Origin: Beta vulgaris subsp. vulgaris
Lineage: Eukaryota > Streptophyta > Magnoliopsida > Caryophyllales > Amaranthaceae
Direction of reading: 5' to 3'
Assembly: GCF_026745355.1 (NCBI RefSeq)
Contig: NC_079207.1
Span: 36,466,742-36,530,741 of the forward strand
Length of the DNA: 64,000 nucleotides
In this document: in pieces, positions 32,892 through 44,649 of the stretch
Layout: every line of letters starts with the position of its first letter
Position numbering within the stretch: the stretch's first letter is position 1
Translations under genes and position numbers: made by a program
The notes under the pieces: generated by a model
What the model saw: only the letters and a program-made list of their open reading frames with translations
What the model was told of the DNA's origin: nothing
The model's database searches: none

Positions 32892-35719
32892 TGTAACACC
32901 CCCAAAATTCATACACGTCTACAACTACGTCGCATCGACTTTGGGAGTGTTACCGCCACGATGGAATGCAAGGCATAAATAGAAAAATGGTAACTCAAAT
33001 CATTGTCGCACAAATTGAAATGCAGCGGAATTAAAAATGTAAATACAACTCAGGAATCATCGACGACCCCTTTTATTCAAACCTCAAACCATTTAAGTAA
33101 GTTCTAGAAATCCAATAATACTTAATTCAAATTGCTTAACTTCAAAAACTAAAGACTAGCCCCCATATGCTTGATATCATGCAGCAGCACCAGCACACCT
33201 AGTCTGCTCCTCATTGTAGCGTCAATGGTTCATCACAGGTCAACAAACACATAATAACACACAATCAGCTATGCTGAGTACGTAATGAACCATGGAATAC
33301 ATAAAAGCATAAATGATGCACATATGAACAATCTTAAGCATGATACTACGTTACGTTACATCCTTTAATCTTTCTTTATTTGGCATCGAACGGGCACCGT
33401 CATCTTACTAGAATCATACGGGCTACTATATCCTTAATAGACAACTTGGTCTATTAGATGAAATGCAAATAAGGTTTTGTTCCGTCTCACACCCATCACC
33501 TTAGTATGCATACCCCCAAGATCGAACGAAACCTTCCGCCTACTTGAGTTATCAAAAATATAAGGACACTACTGTCGTCACAATAGGCCTGCGTAGGAGT
33601 GTAGGATAAGTCCCACACTCCCCCCATTGTTCATCACTTATAGGGAGTCCAACTACAAGTTATTGCCATAATTCACTTTAATACTGCCCATTCATTTCAT
33701 AACCACATAGAGTCATTTCCATGTTCTCTTAATTACAATGCTCAAATCGTATCTCTTGTAACACTCTTGTTACACTATGGATCAGATTAATAATGCTCAT
33801 ATTTATACTTACGATAGAATTACGCATTCCAATGCAACATATCGATTTCAAAATACAAATGTCTAACCAAACAATCTCAATCAAACGTTCCCTATCATGC
33901 TTCTAGGTTCCAATAAAATGAATTGCAACCTAATCATGATACTAATACTTGGAATTAAACTGGTACGCGTACGTACCTTGTAACGGAGAATTTTCGTTGT
34001 CTTAATCGAACGTGCCGCGTATGAAATTGGGACCTAAACAGTTAAATAGATACTTTAGTGCTACGTCCTTGATAACGATATCAACTAATACGTAACTAAG
34101 ACCATAACGATCTAATAATTCGAAATAAACGATAGTTAACTAATCTTAGTTACTATACTTAGTCCACTACTTTTACCAAACCAATTAAGTCATAAGTCCA
34201 ACCACGTCTTATGTCCAAAAATCTTAGGTCCAATCCAGTCTTATGTCCAAAAGTCTTATGTCCAAAAGTTAGATCTTATGTCCAAAAGTCAAGTCTTATG
34301 TCCAACAGTCGTATGTCCAAAAATCAGGTCACGCATAATAAGATGGTAACTCCAACCAATAACAGTAATATAATTTTTCTACTTCCCATCTTACTTAATT
34401 ACAAACCTAAACCAGATTCTCAACTAAAATCAGAATAATAAATTAAACTAACTATACAGTCTAAACTAATTAAAATCAGGTCACGCGTACGTACCTTGTA
34501 ACGGAGAATTTTCGCTGTCTTAATCGAACGTGCCGCTTATGAAATTGGGACCTAAACCGTTAAATAGATACTTTAGTGCTACGTCCTTGATAACGATATC
34601 AACTAATACCTAACTAAGACCATAACGATCGAATAATTCGAAATAAACGATAGTTAACTAATCTTAGTTAGTATACTTAGTCCACTACTTTTACCAAACC
34701 AATTAAGTCATAAGTCCAACCACGTCTTATGTCCAAAAATCTTAGGTCCAATCCAGTCTTATGTCCAAAAGTCTTATGTCCAAAAGTTAGATCTTATGTC
34801 CAAAAGTCAAGTCTTATATCCAACAGTCGTATGTCCCATAAATCAGGTCACGCATAATAAGATGGTAACTCCAACCAATAACAGTTTTATAATTTTTCTA
34901 CTTCCCATCTTACTTAATTACAAACCTAAACCAGATTCTCAACTAAAATCAGAATAATAAATTTAACTAATTATACAGTCTAATTCAACTAAAATCAGGT
35001 CGCGCACAATCCTCGCAACGAAGCCACCCACGTCGCATAGCCTTCGCGCCCCACACAGCTAAACCTCGTCGAAGGCTCGCACAAACCTTCGAGCCTTCTC
35101 GCACCACTCGTTCACTCGCACACCCCCAAGATCTGTCGCACAAACCCCACTCGCACCGACAGAACCACTCGCACCCTTGTACCAACCTCGTTCGCTCGCA
35201 CACTTCGAAAATCGTACACAACACCCTCGTCCAACCTCGTCGCACACCATCAAACTCCGACACACACCCTCGAAGGTTCACGTACCCGAGCCTCGCACAA
35301 CCCTCACCCTCTAGCACAGCAGCACACGCACAACGCTCGCCCCTCACCGTCGATGACGACGAGAGAGAAGAATAGAGGTGAGGGAGACTGACGAGAGAGG
35401 AGAGAGAATCTGAGAGAGAGAAAGGATGAAAGTTGGCTGAGGGAGAGGGAGAGATTGGGAGGGAGAGAGAGATTAAGAGTGACGGCTGGGAGAGAAGGTT
35501 AGGGTTTCTGATTTTTTTTCTCTTTTATTTATAGTCTAGCATGACTAGGTCTAAATAAACTCGGTTTTAGTCTTTCAAAAGTCCGAAATTTACTAAACCA
35601 ACTCATATTATCGTTATTCTATTCTTATTATTTTGTAAATAATACTTAAATACTTTTTTATTAACTTCTTTATATTTTCTTAATTAACACGAATTAACTC
35701 CAAAATACGGAGCGTTACA
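32892..35719 (-). repeat. 5' LTR of the Tekay-like element
   Basis: 2828 bp. It has the same internal duplication (units at 33971 and 34489), here with one extra short cttatgtccaaaagt repeat. It lacks the ~240-bp segment seen in the partner; the junction is near 35000. Substitutions are scattered and concentrated near the outer start. Confidence 0.93.
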
Positions 35720-36005
35720 GTTACTGTTCCTGCAGATACCAAGGAGGATCCATTTGTGTTGGGTGTGGGATGGGTAAAGTAGGAGATAGAAAGGGTTTAA
35801 GATAAATTAACAAATAAAAAGAGGTTAAAGGAGGAGAGAGAAATGGAGTAAAATGAATTAATAATGTAATGGTGGACCATATGATAGGGACATGAGAGGG
35901 TAAAAAGGGGAAAACAAAATTCAAAATAAAAAGTAAAAGAGGGAAGATCTTTCGGAAACGTACTTAAACGGAAAGAGGGAAGATCTTTAGGAAACGGAGG
36001 GAGTA

Positions 36006-36532
36006 TATAGTAATAATAACAATAATAAACATAATCATAATAATATACTAATAATAATCATAACATTATTAAATGATATTAACCGATTTTAATAACGTTA
36101 TAATAACCATCTTTGTCATATCGTACATCGTCTATAGTCATGATTCATGATCGAAATCCATAGTCGTTATCCATTTTGTCATTCGTATTCATAATCCGCA
36201 TTAAGTCGATACTTTATAATTATAGTCCATACTTATAAATTTTTATAAGCACATAATCACGTAATCAATTCGTTTTACGCTGACGGGATTTATGTTTAGA
36301 TGGTCCAAAAGTTAAGTTCACGAACAGATTAACACTCTTGATATTCCTCGTCTACGAAATCGGAGTCTATAATACATGTTAACGAATATAAGTTAGTTCC
36401 TAAATAACCCCTTTTTATAAAATATACGATTTAAATAATCCAAATAACTTAAAGAAATTCTTAATGATTTTAAGAGAGTTTATATCAAAGTAAATCATTT
36501 ATGAAATCATTTTAAGTACTCACAAAATTACA
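36006..36532. repeat. LTR fragment, second part
   Basis: Continuation of the LTR begun at 22467 after removal of the MITE and its retroelement. The AT-rich text (repeated ataataat and cataat words) matches in style on both sides of the gap. It probably ends at ...aaaattaca (36532), next to the Tat-lineage remnant. The end point is inference. Confidence 0.45.
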
Positions 36533-36607
36533 GCCAACAATACTTGCCCTAAGACTAAATATTGACCAATTACAATTTCCAATACTGGTCCAATATGTAA
36601 GCACAGT

Positions 36608-36975
36608 CCAAAAGAACTCATCCTAAATGTAGGACAATTATTGACCTTGAACAAATATGCCCAAGTTCAAAAGAACTCGTCCTAAATGTTGGACGATTAT
36701 TAACCTTGAACAAATGTGCCCAAAGTTCAAAAGAATTTGTCCTAAATGCTAAACGATTATTGACCTTGAACAAATATGCCTAAGTCCAAAAGAGCTCATC
36801 CTAAATGTTGGACGATTATTGACCTTGAACAAATGTTCCCAAGTACAAAGGAACTCATCCGAAATGTTGGTTTGAACGATTAGGGCTTGGACTAATTTCC
36901 TTAGTCCAAAGACACTCATCCAATTTTGGACGATTAATGAATCATAAACAAATATGCCCAAGTTCAAAATTACTC
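36608..36975. repeat. ~60-bp tandem repeat in Tat copy A
   Basis: Six or so units with the core words ccaaaagaactcatcctaaa and tggacgattattgacc, then acaaatatgccca, diverging towards the right end. Confidence 0.88.
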
Positions 36976-37809
36976 GTTCAATGCTGAATGATTAAGATTT
37001 GAACTACAAATCGCTCGTCATGACTGAGTATGTCTTAAAAGTTCTAAGGCTTGGTTACTCCCTCCTCCCCCCCCCCTTCCTAAAACTGGGATCGTTCTGA
37101 CTTTGCCGGGTTCCAAGAAGGAAATCGACCGACATAGGTCAAACTTCTTTGACTCATAATTGAACGTGCTTAATTATTAGTTTTTTTTTCCCATAGTAAT
37201 AATATCACTTGCCAACCTGGTTGAATACATCTTATCATTTTCTGGCCGACTTTTTTTAGAAGGTAGTGTTCATATTTTAACAAAGGTCCCTTACTTGGGT
37301 CATTACTACTTGGTCGACCTTGCTTTTGAAAGTAAAATACCTTTACTAAGGTTTTTCTTATTTCAGGTTGGCGTCCTTTAGGAGGCAATGTATAGTTTTC
37401 AATAATGTTTCCCTTACTAGGGAATATTACAATTTGGTTGACCATGCTTGTATAGATAATTCACCATTAATAAGGTTTATTACTGTCTGGCCGGCTTCCT
37501 ATAGGAAGCAATGTGCGTCATAAAAATGATTATCCCTTACTAGGATGATTCATTCTTTTAGCTCAATTCTTGACGTTATTTATTTCTTTAGTTTTTAGCT
37601 AAGTTATTAAGATCAGTGGTTAACCAGTGGTAAAAGTGCCCCAAAGTGAATGAATTAAGTAAAATACAAAAACAATCATAAGTTAAAGAGAAGGTAGCAA
37701 TTGTATAATATGAATTTTGCTTGGCAAAACACTAAGAGGTACATGCATACATTCATAATTCTTTTTTTGTGCCATAACACTTTTTCCGACTACATCTTCA
37801 GAGTGTCTG

Positions 37810-38160
37810 AATTCCAGGTTCATTGTATGGGTCGTCCATTAAGATCTTGAAGACTGAATGTTCCACTTCTTACTTCTTCCACGACCATATAAGAACCTTC
37901 CCAATTTTCTGTCAGCTTAAGTTCCCAGAAAGTTGTCCTTGGTATGTCGCAATCACCTGAGCTGGCGAATTTTGAAAGACCATCTGCTTGATGGTTTTCT
38001 AATGTTCGTAGTTGCTCCAACAAAAAACTCTTTAAAGGTTCAATATCATCTTTGATAAGACATATGCACTTGCTCATAGATGCTTCATTGCATTCATAAT
38101 CTCCATTTACTTGGCTAACCACTAATAAAGAGTCTAATTTGGCCTCAATCTACAAAGCCC
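37810..38160 (-). pseudogene. Fused RNase H / integrase C-terminus of Tat copy A
   Basis: The minus frame reads DSLLVVSQVNGDYE and ENHQADGLSKFAS (RNase H end), and within a few residues continues into LTENWEGSYMVVEEVRSG, TFSLQDLNGRP (integrase C-terminal tail). The entire integrase zinc finger and catalytic core between them are deleted. Confidence 0.8.
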
Positions 38161-38173
38161 CAGCCGCTCTGCA

Positions 38174-38339
38174 CACTAGTGGAAAAAAAGGCAAGGACTG
38201 CGATGCAAGGGATGCAATTTTATTAAAAACTGCACCCCTTAATGTGAAGGGTTGTGGTTAACCCTAAAACCGCAACCTTTGAGATAAAGGCTGCTCCCTC
38301 ACCCCTCAGGGGATCGCAACCTAGTTTGGATTCGACCCT
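38174..38339. mobile_element. CACTA (En/Spm) terminus opening a gene-fragment region
   Basis: It starts cactagtggaaaaaaaggc after the flank gca, inside Tat copy A. The next 120 bp has inverted words (gggttgtggttaaccctaaaaccgcaacc) typical of subterminal repeats. The opposite terminus of the same family was not found up to 45 kb, so the full extent is unknown; the gene pieces up to about 44.6 kb may be its cargo. Confidence 0.6.
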
Positions 38340-38958
38340 AGTCCGCTCCGATACGAAGGAAAAAATCATCAACTCTGACAAAAAAGTAATCCGAATCCGA
38401 CTCCGACTCCGTTTAAAAAGTCCGACTCCGAGTCGGAGGTGGGTAGGAGTCGGGTCTCATAAAATAATTCGACATCCGAATCCGACTCCGACTTTAAGCC
38501 AATCAATCATTTTTTCTTATTTATGTTAATGTATTATTTATGTATAGCCCAACTTCGACTTTCAGCCAATTGTATTATATATGATTTTCCATTGAAAAAA
38601 TGATTGTTAAAAATAATAGTAATATTTAGATTAGTTGTACTATATAAGATTTCCATATGATTATTAGAATAAAGTGTAATGATTAGATTATTATATTATA
38701 GAAGATTATTTTATCATAAAAAATGGGTAGAAAAATAAGTTGGATCGAGTTCGAAGTCGGATGTTCGGATTTTAAGTCATATGTTTGGATTTTAGCCGGG
38801 TCGGATTTAGAGTCAGATGTTCGGATTTTAAGTCGGGTCAAATTCGGATTTTCGGAGTCGGATGTCGGAGTCGAACTCGGATTTATGATCTGACTTCTTG
38901 TAGGATCGGAGTCGGATTATGCATAATCCGGTCCAAGTCCGACTCGTTGCCATCTCTA
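38340..38958. mobile_element. hAT-like insertion with 7-bp target duplication
   Basis: 619 bp flanked by cgaccct (38333-38339 and 38959-38965). The right end on reverse reads TAGAGATGGCAACGAGTCGG, a common plant hAT-type terminus; the left end lacks the matching inverted repeat and looks truncated. The interior is dense in GGAGTCGGA and TCCGACTCC words. Noncoding. Confidence 0.65.
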
Positions 38959-38965
38959 CGACCCT

Positions 38966-39180
38966 CCCTCTCTCTCCTCTCTCAACTGCTCTCTCACCCC
39001 TCTCTCTCTCCTCTCTCTCTCTCACCTCTCTCTCACTCTCTCACCACTCTCTCACTCTCTCACCACTCTCTCACTCTTAGCCGCTGAAACCTCTCTCCTC
39101 GTCGGCGCAAAAATAACGTCGGCGAAGGTCAATCGGCGATGCTCATTCTCTCCTCAACCTCCTACGAGCCTGCAAAAAGG
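38966..39180 (+). other. CT-rich leader-like segment
   Basis: About 110 bp of CTCTCTCAC repeats is followed by GC-richer text with an ATG at 39140 (MLILSSTSYEPAKR), a 14-codon open stretch up to a possible donor. It looks like a captured 5' UTR/first exon of an unidentified gene. Confidence 0.35.
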
Positions 39181-39663
39181 TTTTATTTTCTTCTTTTTTC
39201 CTTGATATTTCATTTTATTGTTGTTTTTTTTATACCCAGTTGATACTTTGTTGATGGTATTGGATTTTCGATGATTGTTATTGTAATTTGGGGTAAAAAA
39301 GAATTACCCTGGTTTTGGTTGGATGATTTTTTGTTCAATTTTTGTGTTGTTAAATCTCTTCTTTTGGTTAATATTTATCCTCGTTCTCATTAAGCACTCT
39401 TCTATCTCTCTCATCCTCCAATTTCTGTATTGCGTTTTTATTTTCAATTATTTTATTTACTTTTTAGTATTAAATTTCTCTCTTTGAAACCTAATTTGAT
39501 AGTTGTTCGTTTTGTATGTGTTTCGGAGAGTGACGGAAAGATTATTGTTGCTGAAAATGCTATTTGTGAAATCTGTTTCAGATTAGGGTTTTTTTTTAAT
39601 TTTTTTTTTGCAATGTGAAAGAATGAATTTTGTGTCATTAGTAAATGAGGCGGTAATATCTAA

Positions 39664-40400
39664 GAGCACTCCCAATGGTGATCAAATCCATCACCAAAAT
39701 CAGAAATTTTGGGTTGAACAAAAAAAACATGCATCCCATTGGTGATATAAAACCCATCACCAAATGACAAAACATGTCATTGCTCACCATGTGAAAAAAC
39801 TCATCACCATGTGAACCGTGTAAATTGAAGACAAAAGGAGCATTGTCACACACAACCGGCTAGTGGCAAGCTGCCACGTGGCTGCTGCTGTCTTTTTTTT
39901 TGGAAATTTCCACGGAATTTCCAGAAAATTCCTATTTCAAAAAAATAAATAAAAAATACCAAAATTCATATTTTTTCCCCTCTATAAAATGATACCCATA
40001 TTGATATATTTCAGACAAAAAAAAAAAAAAAACACTTCTCCTCCTCACCTTTCTCTTTCTAAAAATATTTATACATAATTTTTTGTAATTAATTATTATT
40101 TTACTAATAACCCAATAATGATAATTAATTTTTGGTAATTAATTATTATAATTTTAAGTAATCATAAGATGATTCATTTTTATTTTTAATATGTAAATTA
40201 TATTATTAATTGAAGTAGCAAAGAGAAATAGGAGAGAGAAAGTTGAGGTGGGGTAGTGAAAAGTAGGAGAGATAAAGTGGAGTTTGATGTTTTTTTTTGC
40301 TCATGAGTGGAGTGGAGGTGATATATTTGATCATGAAATGATCTAATCATGAGTAAGTAGGAAAATTTGATGACCAAACCCATCGCCATTGGAAATGCTT
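39664..40400. mobile_element. PIF/Harbinger-type MITE
   Basis: The ends gagcactcccaatgg and ccattggaaatgctt form imperfect inverted repeats, flanked by the TAA target duplication (39661-39663 and 40401-40403). It is 737 bp with an AT-rich interior and no transposase. Confidence 0.85.
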
Positions 40401-40422
40401 TAAGTGTGTTTCTTGCGAGATA

Positions 40423-40682
40423 CTCCCTCTGTTTTTTTTTATCTTTCTCATTTTCCATTTACACATCTTCCAATGCACATTTTTGAACTTAAATATCTTT
40501 CATCATATATTAGTAAAAATTATAACGATTGAATATTAATAATGTACTAATTGAGACGAATCAAACAAGATCCCACATGATTATATTTTTTCTTATAAAT
40601 TGAAAAAAATTGAGAAGATTCTTTCTAAGTATGAATAGTGTCAAGATTCTAAGTGAGAACGATAAAAAAAAAACAGAGGGTG
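40423..40682. mobile_element. Stowaway MITE
   Basis: The ends ctccctctgttttttttt and aaaaaaacagagggtg are inverted, flanked by TA (40421-40422 and 40683-40684). 260 bp, noncoding, only 20 bp from the PIF element. Confidence 0.85.
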
Positions 40683-40684
40683 TA

Positions 40685-41520
40685 TGATCTTATTTGTTCT
40701 ATCATTTCTTGATTTCATGTAAATTAATTCATTTTTTTGTTGTAAGAAGAGGGAATTCATATGCTTTTTATATGTAGTTGTGTATTTTATTGTTGGTGAT
40801 TAAAATGTGGTTAATTATTGAGATTCTCCTTGAAAGAGTTGATGAAATGTGAGAGTTTTCGGGTGTGAGTTAGAATATTGGCTTCGAGATCTTGCAGCTT
40901 TTGGCTAATTTATAGTGAAATGTGAAATTTGGTTTTGTTGATTAATACTCCTATGTTGCTCCTTTTTGTCTCTCTAATTTGGTAATCTGTTTCCAATTTA
41001 ATATCATGATGTGACGGCTCGTCAACAGAAGTTTTAGAATGGATTTTGTGAAGCAGCTTTATAGTTTTATGGTTTGGAATTAGGGTTTGGGTCATTTTAA
41101 TTGTTATTTTAAGCACAAAGGTACTTCATTTGCTAAGAATGTTCCGGGACCGTTGATGTGCATATCCTATCAAAGTCTTTATCGTTAGATGTATGCGTGG
41201 CGATTTAGGGGATGGTTTTGTAAGCCATGATAATCCTAGAGCTTGAAAGATGTCAAAAGATGAGCCCCCTCCCAAGTTGAGTGATTTTTTGGTTGTAAAT
41301 GAAAAAGAATAAAGAGTTGTTTGATTGTTAAGTTTTTGTGTTATTGACCTCCGATTATTTACTTGGCTAGATTTTTTAGGTCTACTTTATTATCCCTTTG
41401 TTGATTTCATTTTTTTTTTGTCTGAAATTGGAGATGATTCTACAAAGTAAAAGTATTGGGTCAGACTGTCTGACGTATTGTTTATTGTCAGACGGGCTGA
41501 GCCCAATACATCTTCTCCGC
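40685..41520. other. AT-rich stretch, nothing recognised
   Basis: No convincing exon, RNA gene or transposon end. It lies between a MITE and the LRR fragment. Confidence 0.5.
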
Positions 41521-41524
41521 AAAT

Positions 41525-41644
41525 GCAATCTACTCTTGTGAGATCACCAAGGTGGTGAGGAACTACTCCATGAAAATAACCATGAGAGAGGTTGACGTAT
41601 TGTATAACCTTAACGTTTATCAGGCAACTAAAATCAGTTTCCAT
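41525..41644 (-). pseudogene. LRR receptor-like protein fragment
   Basis: The minus frame contains IQYVNLSHGYFHGVVPHHLG and then DLTRV, the N-terminal leucine-rich-repeat consensus (LxYLNLSxAxFxGxxPxxLGNLT) of plant receptor-like proteins. Only about 40 residues remain and the frame then runs into unrelated text. It is back to back with the plus-strand gene fragment at 41649. Confidence 0.65.
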
Positions 41645-41648
41645 AGAA

Positions 41649-42976
41649 ATGGCGACTCAACGCCTAATTCCTCACCTTTTTCACAAAACAACTCTACCAT
41701 CTCTTACTACCCACCTCAATTTTCATCAATCTCTCTCCTCTTCTTCATCTATTCCACTCTCACCTTTAATTTCTCATCAACCCATTTCACCACCATCAGT
41801 ATCAAACTCTATAACAGTCGACGAAATCCTGCTGAATTTGAAACTTGGTAAGTTCGACAACATGAAGTTCATCTTCTTCATGAAGTTCGACAACATGGCC
41901 AGTTGCGATCGATTTGGTTATTCAATTTTTCAATTTCGCGATTTTGGGTTTTTTGTCTTTGGTTTTTAGGTTTTCATCTTTTGATTTTTCTCAGATTTTG
42001 AGTTGTTTCTTGTTTTATGAATGTTGTTTCCAGATCTGGTTTTTGGGCATGAATTTTCGTCTTTTTTGGAAATCAATTTTTTTTTTCGTTGTTCGCTTTT
42101 TAGGAATCAATCTGTATAATTTTTTTAATCAATTTAGGGCTGGGTTATTTTTGGGAAAATATCAGATATAGATGTACCGTGTAACCCTAAATCCTTATCA
42201 GATATAGGTTTAGGGTTTCTTAATTCCCTTATCAGAAATCAGTTTTTCGTTTTTTTTTCGTTCTTCTCTGATTGATATTTGATCATCATCATGCTAATCT
42301 GTCTTGTTTCAATTTGTATTTATGAATATCTTAAGTTGTTTAGTATAGCTAAAGAAGATTTGATCTAATTTTTTTGATCTGGCTGCAACAAGAATAAGTA
42401 ACAAGTTCCTGAAATTAGAGAATATAGACTTAATGCAAGTTAAAATTGGCTGGTAGCTGCAGGTAGTCTTTTTTTCTGTTACTTGGAGTCCTTGTAGCTG
42501 TCGATTCAGCTGTATTACTGGTGTCTTTCAAACTCATATTGCTCATGGGAAAAAAATTGGAATTGAACTATATGAGATCGTCGTTATTTGATATAGGATA
42601 TTGACTAAAGTCATACACTGTGATGCTCATTTTGCTTTTTTTTTTTGGTATATGTTATGATATGGAATATGAGTGTATGACCAGTATGTGCTTAGGAGTT
42701 TGATGATAATTGGTTCATTAATAATAAACCATGATAAAACTTAGGATAAGACCGAGATAAACCAAAGTCAACTCTCCAATCTCTTAGGGATTATTTTATA
42801 TTAAAAAATTGATGGTTAATTGTTTAATGAAAAATTATTTTCAAACTAAGTTACATTTAATGTTAGTTTATGTTTATGTAATAGAATTAACACTCACAAT
42901 CTGCAGGATCAACGAAGCACTGTAATGCTACTGCTGAGTTGACTGCCAATATGAAGAAAAGTTCAAGAGCAGAGAG
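41649..42976 (+). pseudogene. Two-exon fragment of an unidentified gene with a presequence-like N-terminus
   Basis: Exon 1 (41649-41847) encodes MATQRLIPHLFHKTTLPSL followed by a Ser/Pro-rich, acid-free stretch that looks like an organelle targeting presequence, then SITVDEILLNLKL. It ends CTTG|GTAAGT. Exon 2 (42907-42976) starts after ctgcag, is phase-compatible, reads STKHCNATAELTANMKKSSR and ends GAGAG|GTAAGC. No further in-phase exon is found before the SHMT piece, so the gene is truncated. Family not recognised. Confidence 0.5.
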
Positions 42977-43432
42977 GTAAGCAATTTCTCTATAGCAACA
43001 CAGACTTTGCTTGTGTGTAACATGTTGTGCTGAATTTCTTTTGCTTGATTTGAGGTAGTTTATAGAACTTAAAAAGGTGTACTCAATTTTCTTCTGCTTG
43101 TTGGTTTTGTTGATGGTGTTTGACAATCAACTGGAACACAATGTGGAAATTATGGTAAACATGTTTTTTCTATTTTGTTACGACCTGTAGTAGACCATAA
43201 GATGGTAGTTATTAACTTGTACCTGGTTGACCCTCATATATGAAGATTACAGATAGGCTTATGATGGAAAATAATGCACAACGGTTTGGCTCCTGTTTCC
43301 TGCAATTCTGGGATGTAAACATAGTAACATGAGCTCAAGTATGATAATTGAAGGTATACCAGGCTGCTTTGAAGTATGCTTAGCATGTAGAAGATATTGT
43401 ATTTAGCATTTAGAAGATGTTGAAAGTTTAGG

Positions 43433-43637
43433 ACTTTAAAAGTTTACCTTATAAGGTGAATTTTCAAACTGGGTATATTCATTATGATAAGCTTTGGACT
43501 TTAGGCCAAAAATGATAATTTGTGGTGGAAGTGCTCATCCTAGGGATTGGGATTATGCACGTTTAAGATCTATTGCTGATAAGTGTGGGGCTCTTTTGCT
43601 TTGTCATATGGCTCACATTAGTTGACTTGTTGCTGAA
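43433..43637 (+). pseudogene. Serine hydroxymethyltransferase (SHMT) gene fragment
   Basis: It reads [18 protein letters not shown], then after a small deletion and frame change [20 protein letters not shown] and [20 protein letters not shown], then an in-frame TGA where SHMT has Gly. This is the PLP-enzyme core just before the active-site lysine region. About 65 of some 470 residues remain, with frameshift and stop, so it is a dead fragment. The usual CDMAHISG aspartate is His here. Confidence 0.92.
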
Positions 43638-44640
43638 TTTTTTTTTTCTTTAATCTTGATTATTTGTTGATTTTTGTTGTTTTTGTGATGTGGGTTGGTG
43701 GGAAGATTTGGTTTTGAGATCTGGGTTTGTTTGGTTTTGCACGAGTCATTTTTTTTATTTTTTTTTATATTGTGGATTGTGGATCTAGTTTTCATGATGA
43801 ATGAGGTAATTGGATCTGTAATTTTGGTGAGTTTTTGTTAGTATGATTATCTAAGTGTTTCCTTAAGGAAATAATGTGGAGTGAGGAAATGATGTGGAAG
43901 TATCAGATTTGCATGTAACTGTGTAAAGATTTCAGGGGATAGTTGTTTGTGTGTATGAAGTTTTTTCTTTGTTCAATTTACAATGTGATATGAAATGCTT
44001 CATTGCTCTTTCAGTATTAAAAGGAATGCATAAACACAATCACACCTCTGTCTAAATTTTGGTTGGGTGATGGGTTCGGGTGGGTGATGGGGCGCTGGGT
44101 CGTTGGTTGTGTTAGGGTTTGGGTGGGCTGGGTGGTGGGTTAGGCTGGCTCGGGTGGGGGTTGGGGCAAAATAGGTTCCAGATTTATTTAGTTATTCATT
44201 TCATTCGTTAATAATTGTTTTTTTTCTGGTTAATTTCATCAATTTCTTTGTTTTTGTTGATTTGCAGGGTTATCAGATTTGCGTTTGAGTTCCAGATTTT
44301 TGTTGTGGAGTTTAAAGTGTACATGTAATTATATGAGATTTGTATTAGATTTTGTTCTAAGTATACTAGAATTTAGTTCTAGAATTATTTTTTTACTTGT
44401 ATCTACATTTATTATCAATAATAATTGAATTGATTAATTTGTTTGCCTTAATCAAAGAAGTATGGTATTTGCATCATTTCATATCTTATTACATTTAATA
44501 TCAATTAATTAAAAGCAAAAAGTTATTACATTTAATACTAGTAAACCAAAAGCAAAAAAAAAAGAAAAGAAGTGCAATAATGTAATGACTTGGGTTGCTA
44601 ACTAGTTAAGCAAAAGCAAAAAAAGAAGTGCAATAATGTT
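43638..44640. other. Intron-like and G/T-rich sequence, nothing recognised
   Basis: Includes a G-rich stretch of gggtgggtgatggg-type words (about 44060-44165) and AT-rich DNA resembling a transcript 3' region. No coding family seen. Confidence 0.4.
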
Positions 44641-44649
44641 AACCAAAAG

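Larger units (their letters stand above)
23559..35719 (-). mobile_element. Tekay/Del-like chromovirus with ~2.9-kb LTRs (degenerate)
   Basis: A 12,161-bp element flanked by the direct duplication gttac (23554-23558 and 35720-35724). LTRs lie at 23559-26547 and 32892-35719; both begin tgtaacacccccaaaat and end in ttaca. A polypurine tract (TTTTAAGGGGGGAAG on minus) adjoins the left (3') LTR, with a second PPT-like copy about 180 bp inside. No standard tRNA-Met primer site follows the 5' LTR. The internal 6.3 kb encodes gag, protease, RT, RNase H, integrase and a chromodomain on minus, broken by many small indels, plus an extra ORF upstream of gag. It landed inside a Stowaway MITE. Confidence 0.93.
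23526..36003. mobile_element. Stowaway MITE split by a retrotransposon
   Basis: The left part (23526-23558) begins ctcccttcgtttcctaaaga; the right part (35725-36003) ends tctttaggaaacggagggag. They form one 26-bp inverted pair with a single mismatch and are flanked by TA at 23524-23525 and 36004-36005. The MITE itself is about 310 bp; everything between is the Tekay-like element with its duplication gttac. Confidence 0.92.
36533..38173 (-). mobile_element. Tat-lineage Ty3/gypsy remnant (copy A)
   Basis: The segment 37040-37800 matches 53940-54440 in copy B in order and wording (for example tgaattttgcttggc and gcaatgtgcgtca/gcaatgcgcgtca). Decayed pol pieces follow at 37810-38160. The right side is cut by a CACTA end within the RNase H region. 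Orientation is minus, as in copy B. Confidence 0.7.
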
